A stretch of DNA of 64,000 nt. It comes from an uncultured Eubacteriales bacterium (lineage in GTDB: Bacteria; Bacillota; Clostridia; Oscillospirales; Oscillospiraceae). The stretch spans positions 62,001 to 126,000 of the forward strand of contig URDG01000002.1 in assembly GCA_900546515.1 (NCBI GenBank). Direction: 5' to 3'. A program made the position numbers and the translations under genes. Positions 60,430 through 64,000 of the stretch are shown piece after piece (positions within the stretch are counted from its first letter, which is position 1; each line of letters begins with the position of its first letter). Under the pieces are notes generated by a model. The model saw nothing but the letters and a program-made list of their open reading frames with translations, did not search any database and was not told where the DNA came from.

Positions 60430-60890
60430 TTCCGCCTCCCGTCCATGTCCGCTTTTTCCCCGCGCTTTATTCTCCGGCATATGCCGTCCATCACTCCGGC
60501 GAGATATTCCGTCGAGCCTTGCGCTCTGCCGTCAAATACCGAGCGCATGATGCCGGTAAGCTCATCGTCTGAAAGCAGTTCCATGGACTCGCTCTTGCTC
60601 CTGTAGAATATCTCCTGCAACTCAGCCAGCGTACCGGCGAAGCAGTCCCGCTCCAGATACGGCGAATCACAGAACGCCCGCATCAGCTTCGGCAGTATCC
60701 CGCCGCCGAATTCTACGCGTCCCGCGGCTCTCAGCGCCTCAGCTCTGCATGCAACAAGCTCCTCGATTTCTCCCTCCGTCAGCGTCAGCCCGTACTGCCG
60801 CGTGATGCCGCAGCACAGGCGTATCTCCCGCTTTGCATTTTCCTCAGTCAGCCCGCCCGGTTTCCCGAACAGCTCAGGTATATTATCCAC
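60426..60890 (-). CDS. DUF6323-like protein
   Basis: A 154-residue helical protein, DUF6323 by recall. ENAKREIRLCCGITRQYGLT (about residues 15-34), LAELQEIFYRSKSESMELLS (about 92-111) and LTGIMRSVFDGRAQGSTEYL (about 115-134) are the conserved parts; no enzymatic motif. The start is GTG at 60890, behind AAGGAGG; the frame stays open for 109 more codons upstream, but that part crosses the promoter and a hairpin and is not coding. Operon with DUF6179. Confidence 0.6.
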   Translation of the reverse strand: MDNIPELFGKPGGLTEENAKREIRLCCGITRQYGLTLTEGEIEELVACRAEALRAAGRVEFGGGILPKLMRAFCDSPYLERDCFAGTLAELQEIFYRSKSESMELLSDDELTGIMRSVFDGRAQGSTEYLAGVMDGICRRIKRGEKADMDGRRK

Positions 60891-60923
60891 GGCGTATCCT
60901 CCTTCGACAATAATGGTGTATAT

Positions 60924-60952
60924 TCTATATACCGGGTCAGGCGGAATTACAA
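60924..60952 (-). promoter_or_regulatory. Promoter of DUF6323-DUF6179
   Basis: Minus strand: TTGTAA, 17-nt spacer, TATAGA, 33 nt before the GTG start. Confidence 0.6.
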
Positions 60953-60955
60953 GAC

Positions 60956-60984
60956 TTGAAAAAATGGCGAAAATGTGGTAATAT
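60956..60984 (+). promoter_or_regulatory. Orphan rightward promoter
   Basis: TTGAAA, 17-nt spacer, TAATAT, with no downstream gene on this strand; two hairpins follow at 60994-61013 and 61061-61088. Confidence 0.45.
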
Positions 60985-60993
60985 AGGCACCGT

Positions 60994-61020
60994 CGAAGGA
61001 AGAATTTCCTTCGTTTTTTT
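60994..61020 (+). terminator. Terminator-type hairpin just after the orphan promoter
   Basis: CGAAGGAA-GAAT-TTCCTTCG followed by seven T. The hairpin starts about ten bases after the promoter -10. Confidence 0.65.
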
Positions 61021-61056
61021 CTGCCGTCAGTTAAAAAGAGCAGCTGCGGCAATATT

Positions 61057-61096
61057 AAAAGCGCAGCCCCCTGTACGGGTGGCTGCGCCTTTTTCA
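61057..61096. terminator. Terminator of the lipoprotein gene (bidirectional)
   Basis: GCGCAGCC / GGCTGCGC stem with T-runs on both sides, 24 bp past the lipoprotein stop. Confidence 0.8.
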
Positions 61097-61119
61097 GGAT
61101 ATTCAATTCGCAATTTGCT

Positions 61120-61914
61120 TCAGCTCTGGGCTGCCTGCTCGGCGGGAGCCTCAGCGGCCTCTGCCGCAGGCTCGGTCGCCGCGCTCTCAAGCACGAAGAT
61201 GCGGAAATTCTGCTCATTGAGGCTTACAAAGCAGTTGTTCTCGTCAGTGACTATCTCAAGACTGTATTCATGCTCACCGTCATTGTATTTGAGCGTGCTT
61301 GCGCTGTCGAGCGCCCATGTGATCTCGTCCTCTCCGCCGTCAAACACCTCTGTGCCGGTGCCGTCAGCGCGGAGAATGAGCATGTTGTTGGGATTATCCT
61401 GGCAGATGAGCTGCATGCCGACAAAAAGCTGCTCTATAGTCTTGGGATTGCCGCGGACATACCATGTCGAGTTTTTGCTGTCATATGCGGTAAAATCATC
61501 GTTGAAAACTATATCAATGCTGCTCTGTCCGTCCTCAGCCTCGCCGTCGATAAGATGCATGTCCTCAGTCATGGCGCATACCACGGTGCTGACAGCCTCG
61601 CCGTTTTCGACCCTGACATATGCAAAGCCGATGCTGCTGTTATCCGCAGGGGTAAAATAGATGTAATTTTCTCCCCTTACACCGTTGGCGTACCATGCAT
61701 CGCCGGTATGATCCTCGCTGTTTGACTGTCCGATATTGAGCTGGGAGGGATTGACGTTCGCCTTGGGCTCAAGCTTGCTGACGTCCTCTATGGTCTCTCC
61801 GGCGACCTCTTCGATCTTACCGGTTCCCACGGTATCGTCGACCTTCGCTTCTCCGCACGCCGCAAAGCTGAGTGCCAGTACAGCAATAAGCGCTGCTGCG
61901 ATTATTTTTTTCAT
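61120..61914 (-). CDS. Secreted lipoprotein of unknown function
   Basis: A 264-residue lipoprotein: signal MKKIIAAALIAVLALSFAAC with the lipidated Cys at residue 20. The body is acidic, with repeated short beta-strand segments (WYANGVRGENYIYFTPADNS near 70; VFDGGEDEITWALDSASTLK near 190) and an Ala/Glu-rich, low-complexity C-terminus (AATEPAAEAAEAPAEQAAQS). No enzymatic motif or known domain was recognised. ATG at 61914 has AAAGGAGAG upstream. Own promoter and terminator. Confidence 0.8.
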   Translation of the reverse strand: MKKIIAAALIAVLALSFAACGEAKVDDTVGTGKIEEVAGETIEDVSKLEPKANVNPSQLNIGQSNSEDHTGDAWYANGVRGENYIYFTPADNSSIGFAYVRVENGEAVSTVVCAMTEDMHLIDGEAEDGQSSIDIVFNDDFTAYDSKNSTWYVRGNPKTIEQLFVGMQLICQDNPNNMLILRADGTGTEVFDGGEDEITWALDSASTLKYNDGEHEYSLEIVTDENNCFVSLNEQNFRIFVLESAATEPAAEAAEAPAEQAAQS

Positions 61915-61966
61915 CTTGTGCTCTCCTTTCGGTATGTATAATGAGCTTGACATATATACATGTTTT

Positions 61967-61995
61967 ATAATACCACACTATTTCCAATTTTGGAA
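61967..61995 (-). promoter_or_regulatory. Promoter of lipoprotein gene with dyad
   Basis: Minus strand: TTCCAA, 17-nt spacer, TATTAT. The -35 forms one arm of TTCCAA-AA-TTGGAA, a possible operator. Confidence 0.45.
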
Positions 61996-62034
61996 CTCTT
62001 TTTCGCAAATTTACATAATATTTTTACAATTCGC

Positions 62035-62865
62035 TCAGGACCGCAGTATAAACTTTTCTATCGCCGCGCCGACACCTCCGCTGTTGTTGTCCGAGGTCGT
62101 ATAGTCCGCCGCCGCTTTGACCTGCTCCTCGGCATTCTCCATGGCGATTCCCAGTCCGGCCGCGCGCAGCATATCCGCGTCGTTTATGCCGTCGCCAAAG
62201 GCGATCGCCTGCTGCATGCCGAAGCCGAGACGCGCGCAGAGCGCCGCAAGGCCCTTGTCCTTTCCCGCGTCCCTGCTGTTGACCTCTATATTACTGCTGA
62301 CGGATGAGGAGAACAAAAGTTCCGGAAAAAGTTCAGGCAGATCACGCAGCAGGCGCGAGCGCAGCTCCTGATCCCGGCAATAGACCTGCAGCTTCTGGAT
62401 AGGCCTGTCCTTGGCGCGCAGCGCCGCCTTGAGCTCCGGCACGGGGATGCGCAGAGTTTTTATAAGCCGCAGAATTCCGCGGTCCGGCATGAAATCTGCC
62501 GCATTTTCCAGCATGCTCTCCGTCATCCAGCCGGTATTATCCTGATAACAGTCATAATAAACGGGCAGCGTATCCATGTACTCGTAAAAACGCAGCGCCT
62601 CGCCGACAGGTATCTCCGCCCGGTAGACGACCTCGTCCTCCGCCGAGTCATATACATACGCCCCGTTTATGCAGACGTAGTAGCGTATGAACGGCGCGCT
62701 TTTCAGCTCCTCCGGTATTCCCGCAAATATGCGTCCCGTCGCCGGTACGGCATACACGCCCTTTTCCGCCGCGGCCTTCAGCGCCGCCATATTCCTCTCC
62801 GGTATATTCTTCTCGCTGTCGAGAAACGTTCCGTCCAAATCAAATGCGATAAGTCTGTAATCCAT
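62035..62865 (-). CDS. Cof-type HAD-IIB hydrolase
   Basis: A 276-residue HAD phosphatase of the Cof subfamily. Motif I is IAFDLDGTFLDSEKNIP (residues 6-22). The C2 cap region follows, and the C-terminal motif is KGLAALCARLGF...AFGDGINDADMLRAAG (about 203-233). Such enzymes dephosphorylate sugar phosphates or flavin/PLP precursors. ATG at 62865; GGAGGGA is rather far upstream (about 13 nt). Separate from the lipoprotein gene. Confidence 0.9.
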   Translation of the reverse strand: MDYRLIAFDLDGTFLDSEKNIPERNMAALKAAAEKGVYAVPATGRIFAGIPEELKSAPFIRYYVCINGAYVYDSAEDEVVYRAEIPVGEALRFYEYMDTLPVYYDCYQDNTGWMTESMLENAADFMPDRGILRLIKTLRIPVPELKAALRAKDRPIQKLQVYCRDQELRSRLLRDLPELFPELLFSSSVSSNIEVNSRDAGKDKGLAALCARLGFGMQQAIAFGDGINDADMLRAAGLGIAMENAEEQVKAAADYTTSDNNSGGVGAAIEKFILRS

Positions 62866-62959
62866 CGTATATATTATCCCTCCGTATGCGCTGCACAGAT
62901 TATCCTCCAAAGCGGTGTTTTTAGCAAGTCATATCTCGCAGTTTTGTTTAGAATTTTGC

Positions 62960-62988
62960 TTGCAAGCGAATTGCGCACAGTGTATAAT
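62960..62988 (+). promoter_or_regulatory. Promoter of split transketolase
   Basis: TTGCAA, 17-nt spacer, TATAAT, 54 nt before the ATG at 63043. Confidence 0.65.
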
Positions 62989-63042
62989 TCATATTATTCG
63001 TGCTAAAGATTCATGCGAAAGAAAATCAAGGAGGCTGACGCG

Positions 63043-63846
63043 ATGACGCTTCAGAAAAAAGCAAAGCAGTTGAGGATCGATATAATAAACGAGCTGTACG
63101 AGGCTCAGTCCGGCCATCCGGGCGGCTCCCTCTCGTGCATCGATACTCTGATCGCTCTCTACTACAATGTCATGAACATCCGCCCGGATGAACCTCACTG
63201 GGAGGACCGGGACCGGTTCGTACTCAGCAAGGGTCACTGCTGCCCTGCCCTGTATGCCGTTCTGGCCGACAAAGGATACTTTGACAAGTCCGAGCTTGCT
63301 ACCCTGCGCAAATACGGCAGCCATCTTCAGGGTCACCCGGACATGCGCAAGACGCCCGGCATAGACGCGAACACCGGCTCTCTCGGTCAGGGAATAGCCA
63401 TTGCAATGGGCATGGCCGTCGCTGCAAAGCACGGCGGAAAGAGCTATCATGTCTACACCATGGTCGGCGACGGCGAATGTCAGGAGGGGCTGGTGTGGGA
63501 GGCCTCCATGGCCGCCGCGCACTACAGGCTCGACAACTTTACCGTTATTCTCGACCACAACGGGCTCCAGATAGACGGCAGGAACGACGATGTGCTGAGT
63601 CTGGGCGACATCTGCGGCAAATTTGCAGCTTTCGGCTTTGACACCTTCAAGGTCGACGGGCACGATATAGACGCCGTTACCGCCGCGCTCAAAGCCCCGC
63701 ATACCCCCGGCAGGCCGAAATTCATCTGCTGCGAGACGGTCAAGGGCAAGGGCGTGTCATTCATGGAAAACAACGCCGGCTGGCACGGCTCAACAATAAA
63801 AACCGCGGACTATGAAGCCGCTATAAAGGAACTGGAGGCGCTCTGA
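63043..63846 (+). CDS. Transketolase, N-terminal subunit
   Basis: A 267-residue thiamine-diphosphate-binding half of a split transketolase. It has AQSGHPGGSLSCIDTL (about residues 20-35), SKGHCCPALYAVL, GSLGQGIAIAMGMA (about 117-130) and the ThDP/Mg motif VGDGECQEGLVWEA ending in DHNGLQIDG. It transfers two-carbon units between sugar phosphates. The start is ATG at 63043 with AAGGAGG; an in-frame ATG at 63013 is not preceded by an SD. The stop overlaps the C-terminal subunit start by one base. Confidence 0.93.
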   Translation: MTLQKKAKQLRIDIINELYEAQSGHPGGSLSCIDTLIALYYNVMNIRPDEPHWEDRDRFVLSKGHCCPALYAVLADKGYFDKSELATLRKYGSHLQGHPDMRKTPGIDANTGSLGQGIAIAMGMAVAAKHGGKSYHVYTMVGDGECQEGLVWEASMAAAHYRLDNFTVILDHNGLQIDGRNDDVLSLGDICGKFAAFGFDTFKVDGHDIDAVTAALKAPHTPGRPKFICCETVKGKGVSFMENNAGWHGSTIKTADYEAAIKELEAL

Positions 63847-64000
63847 TGGGTAAATCGACAAGAGAAGCATACGGCGAGGCTCTGGCCCTGCTCGGTAAGG
63901 AAAATGAAAAACTGGTCGTCCTTGACGCCGACCTCTCCGGCTCCACCAAGACCGGCACATTCAAAAAGGCGTTTCCCGACAGGTTCTTCAACTTCGGCAT
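63846..64000 (+). CDS. Transketolase, C-terminal subunit (5' end only)
   Basis: The first 51 codons are visible; the rest is beyond the window. MGKSTREAYGEALALLGKEN and LVVLDADLSGSTKTGTFKK match the pyrimidine-binding half of split transketolase. The ATG overlaps the preceding stop (TGATG), coupling the two subunits. Confidence 0.9.
   Translation, partial: MGKSTREAYGEALALLGKENEKLVVLDADLSGSTKTGTFKKAFPDRFFNFG

Noticed and set aside
60891..61217. N-terminal extension of DUF6323
   Set aside because: The open frame crosses a promoter and terminator hairpins; GTG at 60890 has a consensus SD.

Overview
The window is a gene-dense stretch (about 53 complete or partial genes plus one gene remnant) of a low-oxygen, Gram-positive-type chromosome. 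The GC content is high for a Clostridium relative, SD sequences of the AGGAGG type precede most genes, and many sigma-A-like promoters (TTGACA-N17-TATAAT) can be read by eye. A VanW protein, a UPF0735 ACT regulator, ATP-type PEP carboxykinase, split transketolase, a BlaI/M56 pair, the DUF6323/DUF6179 pair and frequent ATA isoleucine codons all fit class Clostridia, most likely an Oscillospiraceae/Ruminococcaceae-like gut anaerobe. That placement is an inference. No rRNA, tRNA, CRISPR, phage or insertion sequence was found.

Layout. 1-3.6 kb: two paralogous secreted LysM proteins, the first running off the window edge and carrying a long array of FTMP-ending repeats. 3.8-11.3 kb: a leftward run recJ, rel, dtd, MBL hydrolase, NDP-sugar nucleotidyltransferase, galE. 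11.5-15.7 kb: a metal (zinc-type) ABC importer and pckA. 15.8-21.3 kb: a leftward operon of sulfatase, GlcNAc-type kinase, SIS isomerase and G1P-dehydrogenase-like enzyme, divergent from a DeoR regulator, with palindromic CGAAA/TTTCG operators in the shared region. 21.4-27.3 kb: asparaginase plus NhaC-type antiporter, a MarR gene followed by an internally deleted MATE remnant, a monofunctional transglycosylase and an intact MATE pump. 27.4-32.5 kb: an aminotransferase, a TPR/DUF4037 pair and a YyaL-type thioredoxin-fold protein.

32.6-39.0 kb holds aspartate-to-threonine biosynthesis in two divergent halves: ACT regulator-thrC-thrB leftward, hom-aspartokinase-asd rightward. Between them lie interlocked face-to-face promoters. 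39.1-46.3 kb: metG, VanW, HemW-type radical SAM and htpG, all leftward. 46.7-50.1 kb: a BlaI repressor and a 1013-residue M56 (BlaR1-like) membrane peptidase fused to two right-handed beta-helix sensor domains, with a lipoprotein-type signal buried inside it. 50.2-52.1 kb: rfbA-rfbB. 52.2-54.3 kb: two COG0523-type GTPases, one with a triplicated His/Cys-rich insert, the other apparently fused to a DUF1980/TIGR03943 domain. 54.4-64 kb: HAD hydrolases, a GT-C-like membrane glycosyltransferase, a DUF3810-HD-PNPOx operon, DUF6323-DUF6179, a lipoprotein and the start of a split transketolase. Between the convergent HAD and glycosyltransferase genes is a compact array of perfect hairpins bounded by two identical 30-bp palindromes.

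The most unusual items are the M56/beta-helix receptor with its internal lipoprotein signal, the GTPase-DUF1980 fusion, the DeoR-controlled sulfatase/sugar-kinase/G1PDH operon, and the hairpin array at 55060-55285.
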